The notes under the pieces were generated by a model, which had not been told where the DNA came from, ran no database searches, and saw only the letters and a list, made by a program, of their open reading frames with translations. A program made the position numbers and the translations under genes. 64,000 nt of DNA. Origin: Acidisoma sp. L85. Its GTDB lineage: Bacteria > Pseudomonadota > Alphaproteobacteria > Acetobacterales > Acetobacteraceae. Of the stretch, positions 16,874 to 25,855 are shown in pieces. Location: the NCBI RefSeq assembly GCF_009765865.1, contig NZ_LMUQ01000073.1:9608-73607 (forward strand), in the 5' to 3' direction. The stretch's first letter is position 1. Each line of letters begins with the position of its first letter.

Positions 16874-18202
16874 TTGATGGGACCACTAATCGACCCGGTC
16901 ACGACCGATGAGACACCGCCCACCCAGGCGGATGTCGTCGTGATCGGAGGCGGCATCATCGGGGTCAGTGCAGCGTTTTTTCTCGCGCGCCAAGGTATCT
17001 CCGTCGTGCTCTGCGAAAAAGGGAAGCTTGCCGGCGAGCAGTCGAGCCGCAACTGGGGATGGGTGCGAAAGACCGGTCGCGATCTTCGGGAAGTGCCCCT
17101 GATCATCGAGAGCCTCCGCATGTGGGGCGAGATCGAGCGCGAGGGTATTCAAACGGGCTTCCGTGAAAGCGGGGTGCTCTATGTTGCTGAGACGGACAGC
17201 GAGCGTGAGCGCTACGAGCGCTGGCTCGACATGGTGAGGCCCTATCAGATGGGCAGCCGAATTATCGAAGGGGAAGAACTCGCCGCGCATCTTCCGGGGG
17301 CGACAAAGCAATTCAAGGGTGCGCTATATACCGCGACCGACGGGCGAGCGGAGCCGCAAAAAGCCGTGCCCGCGATCGCCGCAGCCGCGCGGGCGGCCGG
17401 AGCGATTATTGTGGAAAACTGCGCGGTGCGCGGTCTCGATCGGCAGGGAGGGCGCGTCGTGGGGGTGGTGACGGAGCGCGGTCGCATTGCCTGTGAGAGC
17501 GCGATTCTGGCCGGCGGGGCATGGTCGCGACTTTTCTGTGGCAGCCTCGGAATTCGCTTGCCGCAGCTTAAGGTGCGGGCCTCTGTGCTGCGCACTGGTC
17601 CCATTCAGGGTGGGCCGGAGACCTCTGCTTGGCTTGGTCGCTTCGCCTATCGCCGACGCCTGGACGGCGGCTACACGATCGCGAATGGACAAAGCAATGT
17701 CGTGCCGATCACGCCCGACACATTCAATTTCTTCAGGGAATTCCTTCCGGCGGCGCGAGCCGAGAGGCGCGGACTTCGGCTGCGTCTCGACCACCGCTTC
17801 CTGCAGGAGGCGATGACGCCGAAACGATGGTCGCTCGACAAGCCAAGCCCGTTCGAGAATATTCGCATGCTCGATCCCGAGCCAGTGCGTTCGATCAACG
17901 CCGAGGCGGCGAAATCAATTGCCGAGGTCTTCCCCATATTCCACAACATGACGATCACGCAGCACTGGGCTGGGATGATCGATGTGACGCCCGACGTCGT
18001 GCCGGTGATTTCGGAGATTGATGGGACGCCCGGCCTTGTCGTCGCCACGGGTTTCTCGGGCCATGGTTTTGGCGTCGGCCCGGCGGCAGGACGCCTTGCC
18101 GCGGAAATCGCGACGGGACGCCGAACCATCGTCGATCCCACGCCCTTCCGCTACAGCCGATTTACGGACGGCTCACCGATTACCATCGAATCTGGGCTTT
18201 GA
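16874..18202 (+). CDS. FAD-dependent D-amino-acid/opine-type oxidase (DAO family)
   Basis: 442 residues. FAD-binding start ADVVVIGGGIIGVSAAFFLARQGISVVLCEKG (GxGxxG near residues 22-27), SSRNWGWVRKTGRD, and a C-terminal HWAGMIDVTPDVVPVISEI followed by ATGFSGHGFGVGPAAGRL that closes the flavin site. This family oxidises secondary or D-amines such as D-amino acids, sarcosine or opines. Its place between the importer ATPases and the binding protein says it acts on the imported compound. The truncated gene at 12757 is a relative of it. Confidence 0.88.
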   Translation: MMGPLIDPVTTDETPPTQADVVVIGGGIIGVSAAFFLARQGISVVLCEKGKLAGEQSSRNWGWVRKTGRDLREVPLIIESLRMWGEIEREGIQTGFRESGVLYVAETDSERERYERWLDMVRPYQMGSRIIEGEELAAHLPGATKQFKGALYTATDGRAEPQKAVPAIAAAARAAGAIIVENCAVRGLDRQGGRVVGVVTERGRIACESAILAGGAWSRLFCGSLGIRLPQLKVRASVLRTGPIQGGPETSAWLGRFAYRRRLDGGYTIANGQSNVVPITPDTFNFFREFLPAARAERRGLRLRLDHRFLQEAMTPKRWSLDKPSPFENIRMLDPEPVRSINAEAAKSIAEVFPIFHNMTITQHWAGMIDVTPDVVPVISEIDGTPGLVVATGFSGHGFGVGPAAGRLAAEIATGRRTIVDPTPFRYSRFTDGSPITIESGL

Positions 18203-18221
18203 CCCACAAAAAGGAGCGACC

Positions 18222-19871
18222 ATGCACAACCAAGCTTCACGTTTCGCGCTCTCCCGCCGCCGTCTTCTCGTCACAACCGCGGCGCTCGGGGCAGGGGCGA
18301 TTGTCGGTGCGCGTAGCGGGTATTCCCAGACGAAGGTTAAACCTTCAGGCCAGGTGGTGATTGGACTTTCACAGGAGCCAACCGTTTTCGATCCGCGTCT
18401 GCCACATATCGAAGTGGATGACGGCGTTTATATGTCTCTGTTCAGCCCGCTCTGGACGGTGAGTCCGAAGGGAGAGCTTCTGCCGCGGCTTGCGGCCGAG
18501 ATTCCGACGACCGCGAATGGCGGTATTTCCGCTAACGGCCTGACTTGGACGATCAAGCTTCGTCCTGGCGTTACCTGGCATGACGGCACGCCTTTCACGT
18601 CCGAGGATGTGAAATTCACGATCGAAAGCATCATGGCGCCCGAATTTCCGGCCTATAGCCGAACCGGGCATGAACTTGTCCAGAACATCCAGACGCCGGC
18701 ACCGGACCGGATCACCTGGACAATGAAAAAACCCTTCGCGCCTTACATCTCTATCCTGGCCTGGACGTATATTGTTCCCAAGCACAAGCTCGAAGGCCAG
18801 CCTGCGATCGGCGGCACGTTCGTACAGCACCCGATCGGCACCGGACCATTCAAGTGGCAAGAGCGCGTCTCCGGTGACCACATCACGCTGCTTGCCAATG
18901 ACAGTTATTTTGGTGATGGCCCGATGCTGGCCACTGCGATCTACAAATACATTCCGGACCTTACAGTACTGTTCACGCAGTTTCGCACTGGCGATATCGA
19001 CTATATCGGATTGCAGGGGATATCGGCGGATCACTATGGCGAGGCGAAGAAACTCAATGACCGCACTGTCGTGAATGCGCCGCTGAGTTTTATCGAGTGT
19101 TTCTATTTCAACCTTGGGCTGCCGCAATTCCAGGATCGCGCCGTGCGGCATGCGCTCTACGCCGCCTACGACAAAGACAGCATCATCCAACAGCTTTACT
19201 ACGGCCTGCCGACACCATCGGAATCCTATCTGCCGAAGCAGTCCTGGGCCTATAATCCAAATCTGCCGAAGCATGAATACAACCCGGACAAGGCCAAGCA
19301 GATGTTTGATGCCGCGGGTTGGAAGCCCGGCGCGGGCGGCATTCGCGAAAAAAACGGCGTCAAGCTGAGCTTTAGTAACTCGACCACGGCAGGGAACCAC
19401 CTGCGCGAGCAGGTGCAACAGCTTCTGCAACAGAACTTTCAGGACGTCGGCGTTGCGATGGCAATCAAGAACCTGCCGGCCGCCGTCATGTGGGGCGACT
19501 ACTGGATCAAATCGCATTTCGAGACAGCGATTGTCGGGCTGGACTTCATGGTGGGCCCAGATCCGGACGCATCCGACTACCTGAGCAGCGCCTCGATCGC
19601 GGTGAAGACGGGCTCTGGCCAGAATACGATGCAATATTCCAACCCCGAGGTTGATCAACTCCTCCAGCAGGGGGCCTCTACGCTCGACCAGACAAAGCGC
19701 ATCCCGATTTACCAGAAGCTTCAGGCCGTTCTGCGCAATGACCTGCCTTTCCTGCCGCAGCTACAATATGCGGAGATCGAGGGAACGAAAGCGAAGTTGC
19801 TGGGCTTTGAGCCGAACATTAATGTTCGACTAAACACATGGAACCTGGAAACCTGGCACTGGATTGGCTGA
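18222..19871 (+). CDS. Peptide/opine ABC importer substrate-binding protein (SBP family 5)
   Basis: 549 residues from the ATG at 18222, preceded by AAGGAGCGACC. The N-terminus has a Tat-like signal: SRRRLLVTTAALGAGAIVGA, cleaved probably near GYSQT. Mature protein has the family-5 landmarks: GLSQEPTVFDPRL, LTWTIKLRPGVTWHDGTPFTSEDVKFTIE and a late YQKLQAVLRNDLPFLPQLQ. It binds ligand in the periplasm and feeds the DppBCDF-type complex. Last gene of the operon, followed by a strong hairpin terminator. Confidence 0.92.
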   Translation: MHNQASRFALSRRRLLVTTAALGAGAIVGARSGYSQTKVKPSGQVVIGLSQEPTVFDPRLPHIEVDDGVYMSLFSPLWTVSPKGELLPRLAAEIPTTANGGISANGLTWTIKLRPGVTWHDGTPFTSEDVKFTIESIMAPEFPAYSRTGHELVQNIQTPAPDRITWTMKKPFAPYISILAWTYIVPKHKLEGQPAIGGTFVQHPIGTGPFKWQERVSGDHITLLANDSYFGDGPMLATAIYKYIPDLTVLFTQFRTGDIDYIGLQGISADHYGEAKKLNDRTVVNAPLSFIECFYFNLGLPQFQDRAVRHALYAAYDKDSIIQQLYYGLPTPSESYLPKQSWAYNPNLPKHEYNPDKAKQMFDAAGWKPGAGGIREKNGVKLSFSNSTTAGNHLREQVQQLLQQNFQDVGVAMAIKNLPAAVMWGDYWIKSHFETAIVGLDFMVGPDPDASDYLSSASIAVKTGSGQNTMQYSNPEVDQLLQQGASTLDQTKRIPIYQKLQAVLRNDLPFLPQLQYAEIEGTKAKLLGFEPNINVRLNTWNLETWHWIG

Positions 19872-19940
19872 GCTCCTAGGCTTCGGGAATCATAATTCCA
19901 GAACCAATTCGGCCAGTGTGATTTCATCTAGCTTGCTTTT

Positions 19941-19980
19941 AGCGGGTTGCAGGGCCGAGCGGCTCTGCAACCCGCTTTTG
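19941..19980. terminator. Rho-independent terminator after the peptide importer operon
   Basis: A perfect 12-base-pair stem, AGCGGGTTGCAG at 19941-19952 with CTGCAACCCGCT at 19965-19976, loop of 12 bases, followed by TTTTG and preceded by CTTTT, so it could work in both directions. It lies 70 bases after the binding-protein stop. Confidence 0.85.
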
Positions 19981-20258
19981 GCCACACCTCCCCCGCTACG
20001 CTTGTCGCGCGTGGGAACGTCGCCTAGGACGCCCCATCACCCTTAAGGCTAGTCCCCCGTCCGGGCATCACCCTAAAAGACGCAATCACGGCTCCCCGTC
20101 GGCTTGCTAGTCTGCGCAAAGGGAGAGGCCGATACGTGGAAGGGCCCAACCTCGTTATTTGATGGCGCGACCGGAATAAGAGCTGAGCATCTTATCGTGG
20201 GTCTTCGTGTGGTCAAAATCATAGACACCTCGCATTTCACAATCGGGGGCGGATCTCT
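19981..20258. other. Intergenic stretch without a recognised gene
   Basis: Together with the terminator this forms a 387-base gap between the importer operon and the SGNH-like gene. I see no open frame with family similarity, no tRNA and no repeat. It must hold the promoter of the gene at 20259, but no convincing -35/-10 pair stands out. Confidence 0.5.
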
Positions 20259-21446
20259 GTGTCTTCGTCTGACAACGACATCCTGTCGAGAGTAACAGAT
20301 GACCTTTGCGCCGCGGGTCGTTCGCCGCAGGGGCGTTTCGCAGTGCGGGCGATGGCGCAGCCGCCGATGGCGACTGCGGTCGAGCGAGCGGCAGCGCGGT
20401 CGAGCGGACTAACCGCTCGTGGGTTTCTTGTTTGGTTCTTCGTTACCCTTATTGCATCGTTCGGCTTCGCTTGGCTTTATGTCGCGGCCATGCCGATGGC
20501 CTTCCTCGACCGCGACTACCCATTGTGGATCGCGAAGCGCACGATGCTGGACGAATGCCATCTCGGCGCGGTTTCAGTGTTCGGCGACAGCCGCACCATG
20601 GCGGCCACCATACCAAGCGTGATGACAATGCCGGTCGAGAATTTTGCGATGTCCGGCACAAGTCCGATCGAGACCTACTTTGCCGTCGAGCGCGCAATGC
20701 GCTGCCGCATAATGCCGAAACTTGTTGTCATCGCTCATGGAGCATTGAAATTCTCATCCGACCCCGGTTACTGGGTCTTCAGCGCGCGCAGCGGCTTTCT
20801 GAATTATGCGGAGATGCGCGCCATTGATGCTGACGCGGCACGCCTCAATGACAACGAGCTAATCGACATGCAACGTGGCGACGGGCTGCGGCCCGCGCTG
20901 CGAGAATTGCTCTTCGCTCTGCGGTTTCCGCCCTTCTATTTTGACAGCTTGGTGAATGGCTATGTTGCCCTGCGCTGGCAACATAATCGTGAAGCGATGC
21001 GCGATGCCCTTCGGTCGTCCGGACATGCATTATTCGGCACGGCGGCGGGTTCGAGCGGCCTTGCGATAGAGGCAGGCTCGGAGCCGTATTCGACGTCACC
21101 CCTCGTCGATCTCTTCTTCTCGCGGACGCTCGCGCTTTTGGCCAAGCATGGCGTGCAGGTCATGGTCCTCACGATGCCGATAAACCATGCTACTTTCGTC
21201 CGCACGCGGCCGGAACTTGGTAGGCAATTTGATGCCTATCTAAGGACAAAAACGCGGCAATACCCGAATCTCCGCGTAGTCGGCCCTACCATCCCCTGCT
21301 GGCCCGATCGGTTCTATGGCGATGCGTGGCACTTCAATGCGCGCGGTGCGGAAGCCTACAGCCGCGAGCTTGACCCGGTGCTGCGGTCCGTCCTCGTGAA
21401 CAGCACGCCTCGACCCCTCCCCAACCACTGCACAGTCAATGGGTGA
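20259..21446 (+). CDS. Membrane-anchored SGNH/GDSL-like protein of unknown role
   Basis: 395 residues from a GTG at 20259 behind GGGGGCGG; an ATG at 20352 is possible. One N-terminal membrane anchor (GFLVWFFVTLIASFGFAWLYV, about residues 52-72) precedes an extracytoplasmic domain with FGDSRTMA near residue 108, the likely Ser of a GDS block, and DAWHFNARGAEAYS near the end, the D-x-x-H pair of SGNH hydrolases. These are the features of AlgX/DltD-like acyl-handling proteins, but no acyltransferase or polysaccharide gene is nearby. It is a single gene after a terminator. Function not assigned. Confidence 0.6.
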   Translation: MSSSDNDILSRVTDDLCAAGRSPQGRFAVRAMAQPPMATAVERAAARSSGLTARGFLVWFFVTLIASFGFAWLYVAAMPMAFLDRDYPLWIAKRTMLDECHLGAVSVFGDSRTMAATIPSVMTMPVENFAMSGTSPIETYFAVERAMRCRIMPKLVVIAHGALKFSSDPGYWVFSARSGFLNYAEMRAIDADAARLNDNELIDMQRGDGLRPALRELLFALRFPPFYFDSLVNGYVALRWQHNREAMRDALRSSGHALFGTAAGSSGLAIEAGSEPYSTSPLVDLFFSRTLALLAKHGVQVMVLTMPINHATFVRTRPELGRQFDAYLRTKTRQYPNLRVVGPTIPCWPDRFYGDAWHFNARGAEAYSRELDPVLRSVLVNSTPRPLPNHCTVNG

Positions 21447-21487
21447 AATGCTGCTGATGTGACCGTAATTCAACGGAGTTCGTTGCG

Positions 21488-22426
21488 TCAAGTCTTCTCC
21501 CCAGGAAGCGAGAGACTGGAGAGCAGGGCATAGACGCGGGCGACGGAGGAATCGTCGTCGGCGCCCATGCCCGCGGCGGCCGTCATCAGAAACATCTGCA
21601 ACGCGCTGCTTGCAATCGGCACGGGAAAATTCGCGGCGCGTGCCATATCCAGCACGATGCCAAGATCTTTCGTGAAGATGCTGACAGCGCTTTTGGGGCT
21701 GTAGTCGCCTGCCAGAACATGCGGCATACGATTTTCAAACATCCAGGAATTTCCGGCGGATGCGGTGATGACCTCGTAGACTTTCTGCAAATCGAGATTC
21801 TGGCGTGCGGCGAAGGCTATGGCCTCAGAAGCGGCCGCTATGTGAACGCCCGCCAGAAGCTGATTGACCATCTTGAAGGCTGCACCCTGTCCAGGCTCGT
21901 CGCCGAGCCGGTAAAGCGTTGCGGTCAAGGCGTCGAGGGCCGGCTTGGCCGCGTGAAATGCCGCCTCTGAACCGGAGGCCAGCATCGTCAGCTTGCCCTC
22001 CGCGGCGCGCGCCGCGCCCCCGCTTATCGGAGCATCGAGATAATGCACACCCTTCGCCTCAAGGCGCGCGGCGAGGCTGCGTGCGATAGCCGGCGCCATG
22101 GTAGCCGAAGAGACGAAGACGGAGCCCGGCGTCATGGTGTCGGCACAGCCGTCAGGCCCGAACATGATGGCTTCGGTCTGTGCCGCATTGACCACGACCG
22201 CGACCACGATATCCGCGCCGCGCGCGGCCTCAGCTGCGGCATGCGCTCCCAGGCCTCCGGCGGCGACGAAGCGGGCCACGGCGTCCGGCGAAACATCGAA
22301 CCCGACGACGTCAAGCCCGGCGCGCAGCAAAGATTGCGCCATGCCGAAGCCCATCGAGCCTAGGCCGATCACTGCCGATCGATGCCGGAGCGACTGGGTG
22401 TCGCCTTGCGTCGTCTGCGCAGTCAT
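21488..22426 (-). CDS. L-threonate dehydrogenase-like NAD-dependent oxidoreductase (LtnD family)
   Basis: 312 residues of the 3-hydroxyisobutyrate dehydrogenase superfamily: VIGLGSMGFGMAQSLLRAGLDVVGFD at the NAD site, SSATMAP, DAPISGGAARAAEGKLTM with the catalytic neighbourhood, FKMVNQLLAGVHIAAASEA with the catalytic Lys, and NSWMFENRMPHVL, a phrase typical of L-threonate dehydrogenases. The ATG at 22426 follows GGAAGGAAG. It lies 140 bases downstream of the GntR gene on the same strand. The kinase and isomerase of the threonate pathway are not in the window, so the substrate remains tentative. Confidence 0.8.
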   Translation of the reverse strand: MTAQTTQGDTQSLRHRSAVIGLGSMGFGMAQSLLRAGLDVVGFDVSPDAVARFVAAGGLGAHAAAEAARGADIVVAVVVNAAQTEAIMFGPDGCADTMTPGSVFVSSATMAPAIARSLAARLEAKGVHYLDAPISGGAARAAEGKLTMLASGSEAAFHAAKPALDALTATLYRLGDEPGQGAAFKMVNQLLAGVHIAAASEAIAFAARQNLDLQKVYEVITASAGNSWMFENRMPHVLAGDYSPKSAVSIFTKDLGIVLDMARAANFPVPIASSALQMFLMTAAAGMGADDDSSVARVYALLSSLSLPGEKT

Positions 22427-22566
22427 GTGGATGCTTCCTTCCTGCAGTCGTTGGTGTGGAAGTATCTGCGCCAATTCCACGTTTCCTCAAAGCCTGTCGG
22501 GGGCAACGATAGTGGTTGGCGAGCCCTCTCTCGAGCGGCCGGTGGCGGCGGTTTTCGTTTGGTCGC

Positions 22567-23295
22567 TCAGACGACGACCGTCTTTTTCTTTTTCGCGATG
22601 TTTGGTGTCGGCCCTTGTTCCGAACCCAGCATCCGCAATGCTATTGCCGCCGCGGCCCTGATATGATTGCTGCACGCGACCGCGGCCCGATCGCCATCGC
22701 GAGCCGCGACGGCCTCATAGATTTCATTGATTTCCGCGAGACTATGGACCGAGCGTCCAGGTTCCATCATGGATTTCACCCGCAGCAAGTTGACGCGATT
22801 GTGAATGGTCATCAGAAACTGCTTGATGAAACGATTTCCGCAACCGTCCATGAGAACTTGGTAGAAGGCTGTTTTGGCTTCCAACATGAGCCCCTGGTCA
22901 GTCTGCTCGGCCGCGCGCTTGATCAGAGCGATCGAATTTTGTAGCGCCAACAGCTGTGCCCCATCGTGATGCCGGGCAAAACCTTTCCCGGCGTCGCCCT
23001 CGAGCAGCGCACGAACGGCATAGAGCTCCCCCGCTTCAGCGGAAGTTATTGTGCTGACCGCCGGACCGCGGTGCGGGATCGTCAGGACTAGGCCTTCAGC
23101 CTCAAGCTGCCGCAGGGCCTCGCGGATTGAGGTCCGGCCGACGCCGATAAGTTCACATAACTCGCGCTCTACCAGCCGCTGTCCAGGCTGGAAGCGCCCG
23201 GAAGCTATGGCGCCTCTCAACTTGTCCTCGACCTGACGCCGGAGAGTCGCTGCCTGCCGGACCACTTGGAGATCGTCGCTCATTTTCGGCACCAT
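22567..23295 (-). CDS. GntR-family regulator, FCD (FadR) subfamily
   Basis: 242 residues (an ATG four codons later, 23283, is possible). The N-terminal winged helix includes RLVERELCELIGVGRTSIREALRQLEAEGLVL; the C-terminal helical FCD domain binds an effector. The usual D-x3-H of the FCD metal site reads differently here (KTAFYQVL rather than an AFHxxL type), while a late NHIRAAA histidine is kept, so metal binding may be altered. The protein ends in a lysine run (KKKK). It probably controls its own gene, the LtnD gene and the divergent cluster through the operator at 23310. Confidence 0.88.
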   Translation of the reverse strand: MVPKMSDDLQVVRQAATLRRQVEDKLRGAIASGRFQPGQRLVERELCELIGVGRTSIREALRQLEAEGLVLTIPHRGPAVSTITSAEAGELYAVRALLEGDAGKGFARHHDGAQLLALQNSIALIKRAAEQTDQGLMLEAKTAFYQVLMDGCGNRFIKQFLMTIHNRVNLLRVKSMMEPGRSVHSLAEINEIYEAVAARDGDRAAVACSNHIRAAAAIALRMLGSEQGPTPNIAKKKKTVVV

Positions 23296-23309
23296 TCATC
23301 GCGAACGGA

Positions 23310-23336
23310 TTGTCTGTCAATCGGCTTGACAGGCAA
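23310..23336. promoter_or_regulatory. Palindromic operator TTGTCTGTCAA-N5-TTGACAGGCAA
   Basis: Two 11-base arms are inverted repeats with one mismatch, separated by TCGGC. The site starts 15 bases upstream of the GntR ATG, in the shared region before the divergent gene at 23532. Size and symmetry fit an FCD-type GntR dimer site, so autoregulation is likely. The match to this regulator is inferred from position. Confidence 0.7.
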
Positions 23337-23531
23337 GCCGCCGGATCACTAGGCTTGGCTTAGCCAAGAGGGCTGGAGCTCTCCGAGAATGAATGGGATG
23401 CCGGGGCGGAATGCTCTGGGGGGAATGATATCCATGATCGAACTCAGCATCGAAAATCGGTGTCCGGATCGCGAGGCTTGGATCCTTCCCACATCATCCG
23501 GGCTGCAGCCAATCAAGAGGGACCTCCCGCT

Positions 23532-23972
23532 TTGAGCGGCACGATTGCCGCAGTGACGGCACCGGGGGAGTTCGAATATCAGAAATACGACCTTCCGAAG
23601 CCGACGCCTGGCGCGTTGTTGCTGCAGGTGGTGCGCGCTAACGCCTGCGGCTCGGAATTGCATATCTGGCGTGGGCATCATCCGGTAAAGAAGCGCGGTA
23701 GCATAGGCCATGAGATGGTCGGCCGCGTCCTCGCGCTGGGTGAGGGCGTAGCGATGGACTATGCACCTCAACCAATCGCGGTTGGTGACCGAATTGTCGC
23801 GACATATTTCCAGACTTGCTTGCGTTGTCCGCCATGTGTCGGAGGTCAGTACAATCTCTGCGACAACGACTTGCTCGACGCTGACTTCTCACTCGACGAG
23901 GTCAAGCTCGCTTTGGACAAGTCGGCGAAGCGAGACGTCACGCGGGCCTCGATCATCTGCGAAACGGCTTAG
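23532..23972 (+). pseudogene. Zinc alcohol dehydrogenase (MDR) with internal in-frame deletion
   Basis: 146 codons from a TTG at 23532 behind GAGGG. Residues 1-118 are the catalytic GroES-like half of a medium-chain dehydrogenase: NACGSELHIW, GHEMVGRV and the structural zinc motif CLRCPPCVGGQYNLC (C-x2-C-x2-C-x7-C). Then the sequence jumps directly to the normal C-terminal end, DADFSLDEVKLAL...VTRASIICET. About 200 residues with the whole NAD-binding fold are missing, yet the frame is kept. The product could not bind NAD and is almost certainly not an active dehydrogenase. Confidence 0.75.
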
Positions 23973-24009
23973 CCGGCTCCTTAGAAATTCAGAAAAAACG
24001 GGGAAGACC

Positions 24010-24384
24010 GTGGCGGTAATCAACATACAGGCGTTCAAAGAGCGCGCCGGAAAAGATCCCGAGTTCCTGCGGGCCATGCGCTATTATGACGGCGTCCTTC
24101 GGATATCCGTAGGTGATACCGAGACTTATGATCTGAAGTTTCATGATGGCAAGATGACAGGCGCGGGTCCCGGTGATGCGGGGCCGGCGACGATCTTTGT
24201 AAAGGCCACGGAGGAGCAATGGTCCGCAATGCTCGCGGAATATCCGAAACCCTTCTACCACAGCCTGCAGTCCAGCGCGGTCAGGCATGATGTCGTGCTT
24301 AGCGGTACGGATGCCACTTTCGCTTATCTTCCGGCATTGAATCGAATGATGCAGATTTTACGCATGAACCGTAAGGCTGGATGA
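24010..24384 (+). CDS. SCP2-like sterol/lipid-binding domain protein
   Basis: 124 residues from a GTG at 24010 behind GGGGAAGA. The phrases LRISVGDTETYDLKFHDGKMTGAG, DAGPATIFVKATEEQWSAML and the helical end resemble stand-alone SCP2 domains, which bind lipids or acyl-CoA-like molecules in a tunnel. No cofactor motif is visible. Seven bases separate it from the hydrolase gene downstream, so the two are co-transcribed. Confidence 0.65.
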   Translation: MAVINIQAFKERAGKDPEFLRAMRYYDGVLRISVGDTETYDLKFHDGKMTGAGPGDAGPATIFVKATEEQWSAMLAEYPKPFYHSLQSSAVRHDVVLSGTDATFAYLPALNRMMQILRMNRKAG

Positions 24385-24391
24385 GGCGAGC

Positions 24392-25273
24392 ATGGCAAAG
24401 ATCGAACCCATCCAAGGTCGTTATATCTATTTGACGGTCGGTGGAATCGAGTATCGCGTCTATTTCGAGGAAGCCGGAAACGGAATTCCGCTTTTGCTGG
24501 GGCATACAGCGGGCTCGGATGGCCGCCAGTATCGTCATCTTCTCAATGACCAGGAGGTGACTCGCAATTTCCGCTGCATCGTTTTCGACTTGCCGTATCA
24601 CGGAAAGTCACTGCCGCCGCATGGTGTGCAGTGGTGGACGCACGAGTACAGCATCGGCAAGAAGTTCATGATCGACTTTCCCAACACATTGGCGGAGGTG
24701 CTAGAGCTGAAGCGACCGGTCTATATGGGAAGTTCGATGGGTGGGCATCTAGCGATTGACCTCGCACTGGAATGTCCCGAGCGCTACCGCGCTACGATCG
24801 CGGTGGAAGGGGCGTTGCAGTCGGCTATCGAATATGTGGATGTCGGCATGGCAAATATTCGCCGCGAGTTTGACAATCCCAACGTCAACCGAGCCTCTAC
24901 AGGGGCCGCGATGCTTCTCAATATCTCACCATATTCCCCCGAGGAGAATGTACGCGAGATACAATGGGAATACAGCTGCGGCGGTCCGGGTATTTTTGCC
25001 GGGGACCTCAACTACTATTATTACGAGCACAAGGTTTCGGAACAGGAAGCACGATCAATCGATACGAGCAAATGCATGCTGTATCTGCTCACCGGCGAAT
25101 ACGATCCCAATACCTCTCCGTCGGAAACTCAAGCGCTTGCCGATCTCGTTCCGGGTTGCAAATTTACGGAGATGAAGCAGCTGGGTCATTTCCCAGTTAC
25201 CGAGGACTATACGAAATTCCGCAATTATCTCTTGCCGATCCTCAGTGAGATCAAGGCCAAGTCTGAAAGCTGA
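24392..25273 (+). CDS. Alpha/beta hydrolase
   Basis: 293 residues. The oxyanion region LLLGHTAGSDGRQ, the strand FDLPYHGKS, the nucleophile elbow GSSMGG near residue 113 (Ser), then late LTGEYDPNTSP (Asp region) and LGHFPVTEDY (His) complete a triad. Likely cytoplasmic, hydrolysing an ester or C-C bond of a small molecule. It follows the SCP2 gene by seven bases. Substrate unknown. Confidence 0.85.
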   Translation: MAKIEPIQGRYIYLTVGGIEYRVYFEEAGNGIPLLLGHTAGSDGRQYRHLLNDQEVTRNFRCIVFDLPYHGKSLPPHGVQWWTHEYSIGKKFMIDFPNTLAEVLELKRPVYMGSSMGGHLAIDLALECPERYRATIAVEGALQSAIEYVDVGMANIRREFDNPNVNRASTGAAMLLNISPYSPEENVREIQWEYSCGGPGIFAGDLNYYYYEHKVSEQEARSIDTSKCMLYLLTGEYDPNTSPSETQALADLVPGCKFTEMKQLGHFPVTEDYTKFRNYLLPILSEIKAKSES

Positions 25274-25437
25274 GACGAGGCGCTGGCGACATCTCAGCCC
25301 ATTCCTAGTGAGCCCGTGCCGATCTCCAAACTCTGCGGCATAGACCCGGAGAGGTGAGGCATCGAAGGAAGGTCCGCGGATTGACAGATTATCAAGTCCT
25401 AGCCGACGATAAATGGCGACCGGAAACGAGGGTGTGA

Positions 25438-25815
25438 ATGAACGAACAATTTGAGAAGGGCCTCAAGGTCCGCAAAGCGGTACTGGGGGAAGAGTATGTC
25501 GAGAAATCGCTCAACTCGGCCAACCACTTCACGCAGGCGATGCAGCAGCTCACGACCGAATGGTGCTGGGGCGAGGTCTGGACCCGCGAGGGACTCGACC
25601 GGAAGACGAGGAGCATTATCAACCTCTCGATGCTGACGGCGCTCAACCGCCCGCACGAGATTCGGGTTCACGTGCGCGGCGCGATCAACAATGGCTTGTC
25701 AACCGACGAGATCAAGGAGGTTTTCTTACAGACCGCCATCTATTGCGGAGTGCCTGCGGCAATGGATAGTTTCCGGATCGCGAACGAGGTGTTTGTGGAA
25801 CTCGGCCTAGTCTGA
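25438..25815 (+). CDS. Carboxymuconolactone decarboxylase-family protein (PcaC-like)
   Basis: 125 residues, the size of PcaC. N-terminal FEKGLKVRKAVLGEEYVEKSL, then WGEVWTREGLDRKTRSIINL, LNRPHEIRVHVRGAINNGLS and EIKEVFLQTAIYCGVPAAMDSF are textbook CMD-domain sequence. Members either decarboxylate 4-carboxymuconolactone or act as AhpD-like peroxidases; this one lacks the AhpD CxxC pair, favouring the PcaC side. It stands 164 bases after the hydrolase and 40 before the iron alcohol dehydrogenase. Confidence 0.88.
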   Translation: MNEQFEKGLKVRKAVLGEEYVEKSLNSANHFTQAMQQLTTEWCWGEVWTREGLDRKTRSIINLSMLTALNRPHEIRVHVRGAINNGLSTDEIKEVFLQTAIYCGVPAAMDSFRIANEVFVELGLV

Positions 25816-25855
25816 CCCGGCTCCGCTCACTACGGTCGTTACCAGGAGACGATGC

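Noticed and set aside
18369-19658. 429-codon minus-strand open frame inside the peptide-binding protein gene
   Set aside because: Antisense shadow of a clear family-5 binding protein; no motif, no ribosome site of note.
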